In this document: positions 54,469 through 64,000 of the stretch, piece by piece
How the letters are laid out: each line of letters begins with the position of its first letter
How positions within the stretch are numbered: position 1 is the stretch's first letter
Origin: Acinetobacter tianfuensis
GTDB taxonomy: Bacteria > Pseudomonadota > Gammaproteobacteria > Pseudomonadales > Moraxellaceae
Reading direction: 5' to 3'
Assembly: GCF_003611465.1 (NCBI RefSeq)
Contig: NZ_RAXV01000007.1
Location: 1 to 64,000 of the forward strand
Length of the DNA stretch: 64,000 nucleotides
The notes under the pieces: model-generated
Seen by the model: only the letters and a program-made list of their open reading frames with translations
Told to the model about the DNA's origin: nothing
Databases searched by the model: none
Translations under genes and position numbers: made by a program

Positions 54469-55221
54469 TCAATACAGATACTCACTGCGGTATGCTTTGG
54501 GTATTTGGTATTGCGAGCCATCAAATTTCAAATTAAATCTTTGCTCTGAAATCTGGTGTTTTGAATCTACACAATTTTCAATCATCCCATATGATTGATA
54601 GCTTTCAATTTCACTTTTTACAAAAATATCAAATCTTTGATTAGACTGTGTACTTTTCATAGTTAAGGTTGATTTACGGTATTTAACTTCCGCATTACAG
54701 CCCGTACCCATTTCGACTTGGGATTGGCTTACAATAAATCTATCTAAAAATTTTTGCTTATTTTTCAAATCGTATAAGTTCAACAAACTGAATGTGGAAG
54801 GATTTACACTTGATTGGACAGCATATCTAAAACGTACTCCTAACACGCGATTCTCTTTAGTTATTCGATAATTTGCAGTATCTAAATGAATAGATTTTAA
54901 AGCTACAGCATCCGAGTTTAGTTCATCTTCATCATCAAATATAAATTTCACTACTGAACCATTTTGCGTAAATTTTAAAATTTTCAGCCGAAAACTTCCT
55001 ATACCTGCATCTTCATAATCTGCTCTCCAAACAGCATAAGCCATAATCATTTCAGATGGATTCTCTGGATCAGGCTTACAATCTATTAAATCGCTCTCAG
55101 ACGCTTTTATGTTGGCTTGTTTTAATACCATTTGAACAAGTGGCTTATTTTCGCAAATTTGTGCATAGGCACCCGTGATTAAGGTCGTCTGCAAAAGGAT
55201 CAATTTAAGTGTTATTTTCAT
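54469..55221 (-). CDS. Hypothetical secreted protein
   Basis: 250 residues, ATG at 55221. A signal peptide (KLILLQTTLITGAYA) leads into a mature part with four Cys (ICENKP, LIDCKP, GTGCNA, ENCVDS) that may form two disulfides. The rest is beta-rich. No family is recognised. It is AT-rich relative to the surroundings and convergent with the YbjQ-like pair, with no apparent operon partner. Confidence 0.6.
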   Translation of the reverse strand: MKITLKLILLQTTLITGAYAQICENKPLVQMVLKQANIKASESDLIDCKPDPENPSEMIMAYAVWRADYEDAGIGSFRLKILKFTQNGSVVKFIFDDEDELNSDAVALKSIHLDTANYRITKENRVLGVRFRYAVQSSVNPSTFSLLNLYDLKNKQKFLDRFIVSQSQVEMGTGCNAEVKYRKSTLTMKSTQSNQRFDIFVKSEIESYQSYGMIENCVDSKHQISEQRFNLKFDGSQYQIPKAYRSEYLY

Positions 55222-55260
55222 TGAGTTATTTTCTTCTTATATGCTGAATATTTGAATATA

Positions 55261-55290
55261 AAAAAGACGCCAATTTTATAAGCGTCTTTT
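55261..55290 (-). terminator. Terminator of the SDR gene
   Basis: AAAAGACGC and GCGTCTTTT form a nine-base stem around an AT-rich loop, which is bidirectional in form. Confidence 0.78.
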
Positions 55291-55317
55291 ATCATATACA
55301 TGGCTTAGTGAAGTAGA

Positions 55318-56124
55318 TCACTTCACCTTCGCCTTACGAATCATTTTGTACAGTGTGCTTGGCGACAGACGTGAAACCCAAGTGCCAAGCAGCTCTTTGC
55401 GTCCGCCCACCACAATATACTCTTCACCTTTCAGCAGCGCTTTGACCGAAATTTTAGCAAACTCATCTGCTTCCAAACCATTGGCCGTCGCATCATTATC
55501 AAAACCTTGCGCCTTGCCTTCACCATTCAAGGCATTAATAGACACATTTGTTTTGACAAAACCCGGGAAAATCACGGAAACATCAACACCGTCATCGGCA
55601 ACCTCGGCACGCAAACTGTTGGCCCACATATGAATCGCGGCTTTAGCCGCAGAATATGACGCCCGATACTGCGTACCTAAAAGACCAGCAACACTGGAGA
55701 CAAAAACCACGCGCCCTGATTTTTGCGCCAACAAGGTCGGCAGCACCGTTTTGGTCAAAAAGACCTGTGAAAAATAATCAACTTCTAAAATAGCGCGCTC
55801 AGTTTGCATCGAGGTTTCAGAAATTAAAGCGCGCTGACTTAAACCTGCATTATTGATCAGCCAATCAATACGTCCTTTGCATTTTAAAACCTGTTCATGC
55901 GCATGGCGAATCTGCGCTTCATCCGTAATATCTGCCGCAATAGACAAATGCTGATCTGGATTTAACAGCCCCACACGTACATTTTCCAGCTCTTCAAAAC
56001 GCCGAGCGGTTAAAATCACCTGCGCCCCCTGCAGCGCGCACTCCTGCGCCAGCGCCTTCCCTAAGCCAGATGAAGCGCCCGTGATCCAAACCACTTTACC
56101 ATCCAAGCTATTTAATTTCGCCAT
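55318..56124 (-). CDS. Short-chain dehydrogenase/reductase
   Basis: 268 residues, ATG at 56124. Classical SDR motifs: VVWITGASSGLGKALAQE (cofactor loop), NNAGLSQR, the catalytic Ser in VVFVSSVAGLLG and YSAAKAAIHMW with Tyr and Lys. The likely cofactor is NADP, judged by the basic residues after the second strand (TARRFEELE). The C-terminal FPGFVKTN is usual for SDRs. The substrate is unknown. It is followed by a terminator and lies after the hypothetical gene at 56165. Confidence 0.87.
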   Translation of the reverse strand: MAKLNSLDGKVVWITGASSGLGKALAQECALQGAQVILTARRFEELENVRVGLLNPDQHLSIAADITDEAQIRHAHEQVLKCKGRIDWLINNAGLSQRALISETSMQTERAILEVDYFSQVFLTKTVLPTLLAQKSGRVVFVSSVAGLLGTQYRASYSAAKAAIHMWANSLRAEVADDGVDVSVIFPGFVKTNVSINALNGEGKAQGFDNDATANGLEADEFAKISVKALLKGEEYIVVGGRKELLGTWVSRLSPSTLYKMIRKAKVK

Positions 56125-56164
56125 TTCCTGTTCCTTCGCTGCGCATATTCATGATTTTTCAGGC

Positions 56165-56830
56165 TCAGCCATGAGACTGGCCCTTTTGTATAAAACCGAC
56201 AAAGTGATCAAAATACAGACTGATTTGAGCAGCATCATACATTGAACCTAATTTATCAAAACGCTTATAACCCAATTGAGTTGTCAAGTTAATCACGCCA
56301 TTTAAAGTTTTATCGACCACCACATTAAACTTCAGCATTTTTTTAGGCTTGCGCACCAAATGTGTCACGCCTTGATCAACCACCTCTGTAAAGGCTTTCA
56401 GTGCAGTCGGCACATACTGATTGTTGCCCTGCTTCATTTGTTCCACACAGCCCATCAGCTCTGCAATCAAGGCATTGTCTACAGGATAGGTCACAAAAGT
56501 ATCGCTATTTTGGTCTACTGTCATTTCATACAAGTAGTTCACCATAGGCTTTAAACGGTCATTGCCAAAAAATGATACAGACCACGGCATATATTTGCGG
56601 GTCATTTCAGTCACTTGCTGAATAATTTTTTCAGACTCATGATCATTAGAACTGGACATTTTTGCCATATTTCCAAACACTTGATCAATAATGTCGCAGG
56701 CGATATCCGCCAAAGTGTCCCCTAAAGGCTTTGCTACACTATCAGGATTATTATCGTTAATTTTTTGATAGATCCCCATAAAACGCTGGTGAGTTTCTGG
56801 CTGAATTTTAAGGAAAATTGTATAACTCAT
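56165..56830 (-). CDS. Hypothetical protein
   Basis: 221 residues, ATG at 56830. It is a soluble, helix-rich protein (IACDIIDQVFGNMAKM, KAFTEVVDQGVTHLVRKPKK) without signal peptide. The sequence looks like a conserved Acinetobacter protein but I do not recognise a family. It starts opposite valS, with about 180 bp between the start codons, and lies 40 bp upstream of the SDR gene on the same strand, so they likely share a transcript. Confidence 0.65.
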   Translation of the reverse strand: MSYTIFLKIQPETHQRFMGIYQKINDNNPDSVAKPLGDTLADIACDIIDQVFGNMAKMSSSNDHESEKIIQQVTEMTRKYMPWSVSFFGNDRLKPMVNYLYEMTVDQNSDTFVTYPVDNALIAELMGCVEQMKQGNNQYVPTALKAFTEVVDQGVTHLVRKPKKMLKFNVVVDKTLNGVINLTTQLGYKRFDKLGSMYDAAQISLYFDHFVGFIQKGQSHG

Positions 56831-56961
56831 TGCAGGCCTCCTTCTTATAGTGTTTGACGTTCTACGCGTTCTTTTCTTAAGCCTATCATAATGCTAAGGA
56901 TTCGTACTGCCAATTGGCGAAAGTTTACATTCTTGCAACATCCCTAAAACCGCATTTTTTT

Positions 56962-56970
56962 TGCTACAAT
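56962..56970 (+). promoter_or_regulatory. Extended -10 promoter of valS
   Basis: TGCTACAAT combines a TG extension with a near-consensus -10 box, 38 bases before the valS start; no good -35 box stands at 17 bases. Confidence 0.5.
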
Positions 56971-57008
56971 GAACGCAATTTTTTATCCACTTTTGAATTG
57001 TTCGAACT

Positions 57009-59903
57009 ATGACTGATTCAGCGCAAAATATCGCTACTACGTACGATCCAACCGAGATCGAGAAAAAATGGTACCAAACTTGGGAAGAGCGCGGTTACTT
57101 CAAGCCGTCTGAAAAAGGCGAGTCTTTCTGTATCATGATTCCGCCGCCAAACGTCACCGGTAGCTTGCACATGGGTCATGGTTTCAACAATGCCATCATG
57201 GATGCTTTGACTCGCTACAACCGCATGTCAGGTAAAAACACCTTATGGCAGCCGGGTACGGACCACGCAGGTATTGCAACGCAAATGGTTGTAGAGCGTC
57301 AGCTGGGTGCTCAAGGTGTGAGCCGTCATGACTTGGGCCGTGAGAAGTTCATCGAAAAAGTTTGGGAATGGAAAGAACAATCGGGCGGCACAATTACACG
57401 CCAAATCCGCCGCTTGGGTTCTTCTGTAGACTGGTCTCGTGAACGCTTTACCATGGATGACGGTTTATCGAACGCAGTAAAAGAAGTGTTCGTAAAATTA
57501 CACGAAGACGGCTTAATCTACCGCGGTAAACGCCTCGTCAACTGGGATCCAAAATTACAAACTGCCCTTTCTGACTTAGAAGTTGAGTCTGATAAAGAAG
57601 AAGCAGGTTCACTTTGGCACTTCAAATATTTCTTTGAAGACAAATCACTTCGTACCCACGATGGTAAAGATCACATTGTAGTTGCGACAACTCGCCCTGA
57701 AACATTATTAGGTGATACAGCAGTTGCAGTTGCGCTGGATGATGAACGCTATGCGGCGCTTGTTGGCAAAAACATTATTTTGCCAATTACAGGTCGTGCG
57801 GTTCCAATTGTTAAAGATGAATATGTAGACAAAGAATTCGGTACAGGCTGCGTAAAAATTACCCCTGCACATGACTTCAATGACTATGAAGTAGGCAAAC
57901 GCTGTGAACTTCCAATCATCAACATCTTCAACAAAAATGCGGAAGTATTGGCTGAGTTTGAATACATCGCGAAAGCGGGCGAGCAAATTTCTAAGACGAT
58001 TCCTGCCCCTGCGGACTACATTGGCTTAGAGCGTTTTGAAGCGCGTAAAAAGTTAGTCGAACAAGCTGAAAGCGAAGGCTGGTTAGACCAAATTCAACCG
58101 TATACCTTGAAGCCACCTCGCGGTGACCGTTCAGGCGTAATCGTTGAGCCATTACTCACAGACCAATGGTATGTGAAAATTGCGCCGCTTGCTGAGCCTG
58201 CGATTAAAGCGGTTCAAGACGGTCAAATTAAGTTTGTGCCTGAGCAATACAGCAACATGTACATGGCATGGATGAATAACATTCAAGACTGGTGTATTTC
58301 TCGTCAATTGTGGTGGGGTCACCGTATCCCTGCTTGGTACGATGCTGAAGGCAATGTATATGTAGGTCGTTCTGAAGCTGAAGTCCGTGAGAAAAATGGC
58401 ATCCCTGCCGATGTTCAATTAGATCAAGACGAAGACGTGTTAGATACATGGTTCTCTTCGGGTCTTTGGACATTCTCAACTTTAGGTTGGACAGGCGATG
58501 CGAAGAAAGATGCGGAAAACTATTTCTTAAATACTTTCCACCCAACTGATGTACTGGTAACAGGTTTCGACATCATCTTCTTCTGGGTTGCCCGCATGAT
58601 CATGATGACCATGCACTTCATGAAAAATGAAGACGGCACACCGCAAGTTCCGTTCAAAACTGTGTATGTACACGGTTTGGTACGTGATGGCGAAGGTCAG
58701 AAAATGTCTAAATCTAAGGGTAACGTGCTTGACCCATTAGACTTGATTGACGGTATTGACCTTGAAACTTTAGTACAAAAACGTACAACAGGTTTGATGA
58801 ACCCGAAACAAGCGGCGAAGATTGAAAAATCTACCCGTAAAGAATTCCCTGAAGGAATTCAATCTTACGGTACAGATGCCGTTCGTTTCACTTTCTGTGC
58901 GCTTGCGAACACTGGCCGTGACATTAAGTTCGACATGAAGCGTGTTGAAGGTTACCGTAACTTTGCCAACAAAATCTGGAACGCTACCCGTTTCGTGATG
59001 ATGAACTGCGAAGAGCAAGTGATTGGTCAAGAAGTTCGTCAAGACCTTTGGGAATTGCCTGAACAATGGATTGTAAGCCGTCTGCAAAAAGCGGAACAAG
59101 CGGTGCAAACTGCATTTGCGACTTACCGTTTAGACTTAGCTGCACAAGCGATTTACGAGTTCATTTGGAATGAATACTGTGACTGGTATGTTGAGCTGAC
59201 GAAGCCTGTTCTGAATGACGAAAACGTATCGGTTGAACGTAAAGCTGAAGTACGTCGTGTTCTACTTGCTGTGATGGAAGCATCTTTACGTTTGGCTCAC
59301 CCATTGATGCCTTACTTAACAGAAGAAATCTGGCAAACACTTGCGCCAAAACTCAACATTTCTGGCGAAACCATTATGTTGGCGCAGTACCCTGTTGCTG
59401 ATGAAGCAAAAATCAACGAACAAGCTGAAGCAGATATGCAATGGCTGCAAGGTTTAATTGGTGCGGTACGTAACATCCGTGGTGAGATGGGTCTAGGTAA
59501 TGCACGTTTATTACCTGTTCTTCTGCAAAATACCACTGATGCTGAAAAAGCACAGATCACACGTATTGAAGCGTTATTCACTGCATTGGCAAAAGTTGAG
59601 AGCATTACGTTCTTGGCTGATGGTGAACAACCACCATTGTCTTCTTCTTCTGTAGTGGGTCATGTGTCTGTATTCGTTCCAATGAAGGGCTTAATTGACC
59701 CTAAAGCGGAATTGGGTCGTTTGCAAAAAGACTTAGACAAGGTTCAAAAACAGCACGACCAAATTGCCACTAAATTGGGTAATGAAGGTTTTGTGGCGAA
59801 AGCGCCTGCTGCGGTAGTTGAAGGTGAGAAAGTGAAACTTGCTGAATTTTCTGACCAATTAGCGAAGATTAAAGCGAATATGGAGCAAATTGCAGCGCTT
59901 TAA
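57009..59903 (+). CDS. valS: Valyl-tRNA synthetase
   Basis: 964 residues, ATG at 57009. Class I motifs are intact: [13 protein letters not shown] (HIGH-type) and [10 protein letters not shown] (KMSKS). The editing domain between them contains [15 protein letters not shown], and the C-terminal coiled coil ([20 protein letters not shown]) closes the protein. It charges tRNA-Val and removes mischarged Thr. A strong terminator follows, right before the SIR2 gene. Confidence 0.96.
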   Translation: MTDSAQNIATTYDPTEIEKKWYQTWEERGYFKPSEKGESFCIMIPPPNVTGSLHMGHGFNNAIMDALTRYNRMSGKNTLWQPGTDHAGIATQMVVERQLGAQGVSRHDLGREKFIEKVWEWKEQSGGTITRQIRRLGSSVDWSRERFTMDDGLSNAVKEVFVKLHEDGLIYRGKRLVNWDPKLQTALSDLEVESDKEEAGSLWHFKYFFEDKSLRTHDGKDHIVVATTRPETLLGDTAVAVALDDERYAALVGKNIILPITGRAVPIVKDEYVDKEFGTGCVKITPAHDFNDYEVGKRCELPIINIFNKNAEVLAEFEYIAKAGEQISKTIPAPADYIGLERFEARKKLVEQAESEGWLDQIQPYTLKPPRGDRSGVIVEPLLTDQWYVKIAPLAEPAIKAVQDGQIKFVPEQYSNMYMAWMNNIQDWCISRQLWWGHRIPAWYDAEGNVYVGRSEAEVREKNGIPADVQLDQDEDVLDTWFSSGLWTFSTLGWTGDAKKDAENYFLNTFHPTDVLVTGFDIIFFWVARMIMMTMHFMKNEDGTPQVPFKTVYVHGLVRDGEGQKMSKSKGNVLDPLDLIDGIDLETLVQKRTTGLMNPKQAAKIEKSTRKEFPEGIQSYGTDAVRFTFCALANTGRDIKFDMKRVEGYRNFANKIWNATRFVMMNCEEQVIGQEVRQDLWELPEQWIVSRLQKAEQAVQTAFATYRLDLAAQAIYEFIWNEYCDWYVELTKPVLNDENVSVERKAEVRRVLLAVMEASLRLAHPLMPYLTEEIWQTLAPKLNISGETIMLAQYPVADEAKINEQAEADMQWLQGLIGAVRNIRGEMGLGNARLLPVLLQNTTDAEKAQITRIEALFTALAKVESITFLADGEQPPLSSSSVVGHVSVFVPMKGLIDPKAELGRLQKDLDKVQKQHDQIATKLGNEGFVAKAPAAVVEGEKVKLAEFSDQLAKIKANMEQIAAL

Positions 59904-59930
59904 TGTGTTGTTAACTTGATCTAATTTGTG

Positions 59931-59960
59931 TATAAAGGGCTGATTATTCAGCCCTTTATA
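59931..59960 (+). terminator. Terminator of valS
   Basis: TATAAAGGGCTGA and TCAGCCCTTTATA form a perfect 13-base stem with a four-base loop, followed by CTTTTAT. It ends only 8 bases before the SIR2 gene start codon. Confidence 0.85.
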
Positions 59961-59968
59961 CTTTTATA

Positions 59969-61663
59969 ATGACAAATCAATATATTAAATATTTCCCTAA
60001 ACCATTTTTAGAAGATCTCATAGAAGGTCATGTTTTTCCTATTGTCGGTGCAGGATTTTCAAGGAATGCCAAAAGTGATGATAATAAGCCAAGCCGCGAC
60101 TGGGATGAGTTAGGCCGTTATTTTGCAGAAGATATTGTTGATTATAAATATAATGGTGCTATTGATGCTATTTCAGCATTTGAATACGAATACTCAAGAT
60201 CAAAGCTGGTAGAAAAAATGTATTCTGCCTTAAAAATTGGTTCTATACATCCTGATTTAGCACATAAATCATTTGCAAAACTACCTTTCCAATTAGTAGC
60301 AACTACCAACTTTGATTATTTACTTGAAGAATCTTATACACATTTAGGAAACCGATTTTGCAGAACAATAATTGATGAAGAGCAACTACCAATTATCAAT
60401 AAAGATATTAAACATCTAAACTTATTAAAAATACATGGAGATTTAAGTCATCCATCCAGGTTAATTGCTACTGAAGAGGACTATGATAGTTTTTTAACTA
60501 AATTCCCAATGATTGCAACATATATCACCAACCAATTTATATCTAAAACAGTATTATTTATAGGTTATAGTGTAGATGATAATGACATACGACAAATTTT
60601 CCAGATGATAAAAGATAGACTAGGAAAATTAAAGCGAAGAGCCTATACCATTAGAATTAATGCATCTACACAAGAAATAAATAGATTTACGAGAAGGGGG
60701 ATTAAAGTAATCAACATTCCCATTATATCTGAAAAAATAGATTATAATAAAACTTTCTCTGAAATATTTGATGAGCTTCATAATTACTGGACTAATAACA
60801 TACCTAATAATGCAACTGAAGAAGACTCAAACATTGATCTAAAGCTTGCTAAAATCCACTCTAAAAATGTCAGTCGACTATCTTTTTTCTCAGTTGGGAA
60901 TGAAGACTTACCTTACTTTAAAAGTAATTTTTTCCCTATATTTTATAAATATGGATTTACACCAGTTACACCTGATGATTTTTTGGATTCAAACGATAAT
61001 TATATTGCAAGAGTTCAATCATTAATTAATGTATCTAATTTATGTTTAGCAGATTTTACCTCCTCATCTAATGACCGATTACAAGAAACTGAATTCCTGA
61101 TAGAAAAAGTTATCACATCAAAAAGTGACTTTCATTTAATTATTGCAGTAGATACCAACAACTTATTTAGTAAAAATAAATTTTACAATTCATTAAACAA
61201 TTTAAATGAAGAAAGTTTTGAAAAGATAAAAGCTAGAGTCCACTTCATAAACTTTAATAAAGGATTAAATCAACTAGATTTCAATCAACTTGAAGATATC
61301 TTAAAATCTATATCTGATCGAGTGTATGATCAATTCGATAATGAAATAGAAAATTTATTTAAAAGTAAACAATATGATATCGCATTATTGATGGGTTATA
61401 TTACTTTTGAGAAATCATTAAGAAATTTTTATAAAGACTCTCGTTTCTCATCTTATAAACTCTCGGACAGACTCATTAAGGATGAAATTATTTCTTTCGC
61501 CGAAGCCGAGATATTGATTGAAGCTCGAAACTTGAGAAATAACATAGCTCATGGACTTAATGAACATAAATTAAATAAGGATGTCGTAAAAAAATATCTA
61601 AATTTTTTCAAAATGATTCAAAAACGATTAGTATCTGAGTCCCCAATAGCTAAAGACTCATAA
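59969..61663 (+). CDS. SIR2-domain protein with Rossmann-like and HEPN-like domains (candidate phage-defence gene)
   Basis: 564 residues, ATG at 59969, with no clear ribosome site because the valS terminator ends 8 bases upstream. Residues 1-270 form a SIR2 domain: VGAGFS (26-31), TTNFDYLLEE (112-121) with Asn114, KIHGD (154-158) with His156, and FIGYSVDDND (198-207). These are the NAD-binding and catalytic points of defence-type SIR2 NADases. Residues about 303-430 look like a nucleoside deoxyribosyltransferase/TIR-type Rossmann domain: FFSVGNED, YGFTPVTPDDF, SNLCLADFTSSSND, then ETEF. Residues about 460-555 are helical with NLRNNIAHG, giving R523-x4-H528 as in HEPN RNases. The gene is far more AT-rich than its neighbours (14 G/C in 60 at 60541-60600, against 27 in 60 at 59041-59100 in valS). 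Defence is inference. Confidence 0.8.
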   Translation: MTNQYIKYFPKPFLEDLIEGHVFPIVGAGFSRNAKSDDNKPSRDWDELGRYFAEDIVDYKYNGAIDAISAFEYEYSRSKLVEKMYSALKIGSIHPDLAHKSFAKLPFQLVATTNFDYLLEESYTHLGNRFCRTIIDEEQLPIINKDIKHLNLLKIHGDLSHPSRLIATEEDYDSFLTKFPMIATYITNQFISKTVLFIGYSVDDNDIRQIFQMIKDRLGKLKRRAYTIRINASTQEINRFTRRGIKVINIPIISEKIDYNKTFSEIFDELHNYWTNNIPNNATEEDSNIDLKLAKIHSKNVSRLSFFSVGNEDLPYFKSNFFPIFYKYGFTPVTPDDFLDSNDNYIARVQSLINVSNLCLADFTSSSNDRLQETEFLIEKVITSKSDFHLIIAVDTNNLFSKNKFYNSLNNLNEESFEKIKARVHFINFNKGLNQLDFNQLEDILKSISDRVYDQFDNEIENLFKSKQYDIALLMGYITFEKSLRNFYKDSRFSSYKLSDRLIKDEIISFAEAEILIEARNLRNNIAHGLNEHKLNKDVVKKYLNFFKMIQKRLVSESPIAKDS

Positions 61664-61664
61664 A

Positions 61665-61760
61665 TCATTTAGCACGAAGGATTTGCCATATCATCTGTTC
61701 TGCATCAGTAGCAGTGTGGCGCATAGTTTTGGCGAATATTAAAAGTTGGGGGTCGATCAT
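61665..61760 (-). pseudogene. Truncated DUF559 endonuclease-like gene, N-terminal remnant
   Basis: From ATG 61760 a 31-codon frame reads MIDPQLLIFAKTMRHTA then TDAEQMIWQILRAK before TGA. That is the N-terminus of DUF559 proteins (typical LR-x-TDAE-x-LLW-x-LR), which normally continue for about 90 more residues. The frame breaks at the position where the SIR2 gene ends, two bases away, so the SIR2 insertion probably replaced the rest. Confidence 0.72.
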
Positions 61761-62061
61761 TTTTCTTATTATTCCAATTTTAAATTTTATTCAATTATAC
61801 GATACACAAAGAAGTTCCCTCTCCTTTTAGGAGATGAGCAGCACTGCTGCGCAAGGGAGAGGTAATGAAGTTAATATTTCTCATGAATTCTACCCCTCCC
61901 CCCAAGGGAGAGGGAGAAAAGCGTCACAGCACATTACACAAAATAAAAAGGCCGCTAAACAGCGGCCTTTTTACAACACATAATTTTTATGACTAACACC
62001 ATGTATAACTTATAACTCATAAATTTATAGGCAACAAAGCATTAATCACAGCATAAGCAGA
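61761..62061. other. Intergenic stretch with pyrimidine/purine-rich repeats
   Basis: No gene is visible. Two copies of a CCCTCTCC / GGGAGAGG pattern occur: TTCCCTCTCC at 61815-61824 with GGGAGAGG at 61855-61862, and CCCTCCCCCC with GGGAGAGGG at about 61903-61922. Such short elements often accompany DUF559 genes in intergenic DNA. The groESL terminator lies at the right end. Confidence 0.55.
61945..61973 (-). terminator. Terminator of groESL
   Basis: AAAAAGGCCGCT and AGCGGCCTTTTT form a perfect 12-base stem with a four-base loop. Confidence 0.9.
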
Positions 62062-63699
<1,638 letters not shown>

Positions 63700-63755
63700 T
63701 TACTCCAAAATTTTTAATATATTTTCAAATCAGATTGGGATAGAAAAATCTGAGC

Positions 63756-64000
63756 TTAGCCTTCAAGTACAGCTAAAATGTCAGACTCTTTCATGACAAG
63801 AAGCTCTTCGCCGTCAACTTTTACTTTAGTGCCTGCATAAGCGCCAAAAAGTACGTTGTCGCCAACTTTCACGTCCAATGCGCGTACGCCATTGTCAGTT
63901 ACTTTGCCGTTACCTACCGCAATAATTTCACCTTGAGCTGGCTGTTCAGCAGCAGATGTGCTCAAGATTAAACCGCCAGCAGTTTTAGTTTCTTTCTCAA
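63756..64000 (-). CDS. groS: Co-chaperonin GroES (partial, N-terminus outside window)
   Basis: The frame is open to the right edge, reading [20 protein letters not shown] at the visible start, then [11 protein letters not shown] and a C-terminus [11 protein letters not shown]. These match GroES, about 96 residues in total; roughly the first 15 lie beyond position 64000. An internal TTG or ATG should not be taken as the start. The mobile loop is [12 protein letters not shown]. It is cotranscribed with groL. Confidence 0.95.
   Translation of the reverse strand, partial: EKETKTAGGLILSTSAAEQPAQGEIIAVGNGKVTDNGVRALDVKVGDNVLFGAYAGTKVKVDGEELLVMKESDILAVLEG

Noticed and set aside
59904-62061. An integrase, transposase or direct repeats around the SIR2 gene
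   Set aside because: I looked for them and saw none; the movement is inferred only from composition and from the cut DUF559 frame.

Overview
The window is chromosomal DNA from a gammaproteobacterium of the genus Acinetobacter. The basis is a complete AdeIJK-type RND efflux operon, Acinetobacter-style gene orders (lolB-ispE-tRNA-Gln-prs-rplY-pth; rluD-pgeF divergent from bamD; trimeric autotransporter next to rpmA/rplU) and small families typical of the genus. The species cannot be fixed from the sequence alone. Most of the window is stable core genome of moderate GC.

Layout. 1-4 kb (minus): a secreted FilA-like protein cut by the window edge, a flavodoxin, pgeF and rluD. 4-14.7 kb: bamD, dnaG, hemA (minus), a TPR protein, lolB, ispE, four identical tRNA-Gln genes, prs, rplY, pth and panD. 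14.7-19.4 kb: a DUF2157/GDYXXLXY membrane pair, an FMN riboswitch with ribB, a decayed LysE exporter and a DUF1289 protein. 19.6-29.8 kb: trhO, a DedA protein, a small membrane protein, YecA-like and PA3496-like proteins, rpoD with a long structured leader, ybeD-lipB, an iron alcohol dehydrogenase and a PuuP-like putrescine importer. 29.9-43.3 kb: envelope and hypothetical proteins (DUF6502 plus lipoprotein, cupin hydroxylase, SH3 protein, a lipoprotein with 28 Thr-Pro repeats), trmL, cysG, serS, a DUF3298 lipoprotein, lolA, a collagen-like trimeric autotransporter broken by one stop codon, rpmA and rplU. 43.8-54.5 kb: ispB, a Gcr-like membrane protein, a PAP2 phosphatase, adeIJK and two tandem YbjQ-family genes. 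54.5-64 kb: a secreted hypothetical protein, an SDR, a hypothetical protein, valS, an AT-rich SIR2 gene, a DUF559 remnant, groL and partial groS.

How genes work together. Several sets serve the envelope: LolA and LolB carry lipoproteins to the outer membrane, BamD inserts outer membrane proteins, and AdeIJK exports drugs. Others serve translation (four tRNA-Gln, serS, valS, pth, L21, L25, L27, RluD, TrmL, TrhO) and cofactors (hemA, cysG, ribB, panD, lipB, ispE, ispB).

The best candidate for an undescribed system is the single gene at 59969-61663. It joins an N-terminal SIR2 NADase-like domain, a middle Rossmann-like domain resembling the nucleoside deoxyribosyltransferase/TIR group, and a C-terminal HEPN-like domain with an R-x4-H motif. 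It is much more AT-rich than its neighbours and sits exactly between the valS terminator and a truncated DUF559 gene. This looks like a horizontally acquired, probably anti-phage, gene. Other items of note are the nonsense-interrupted adhesin, the repeat lipoprotein, the promoter before the fourth tRNA-Gln, and leader hairpins before rplY and rpoD.
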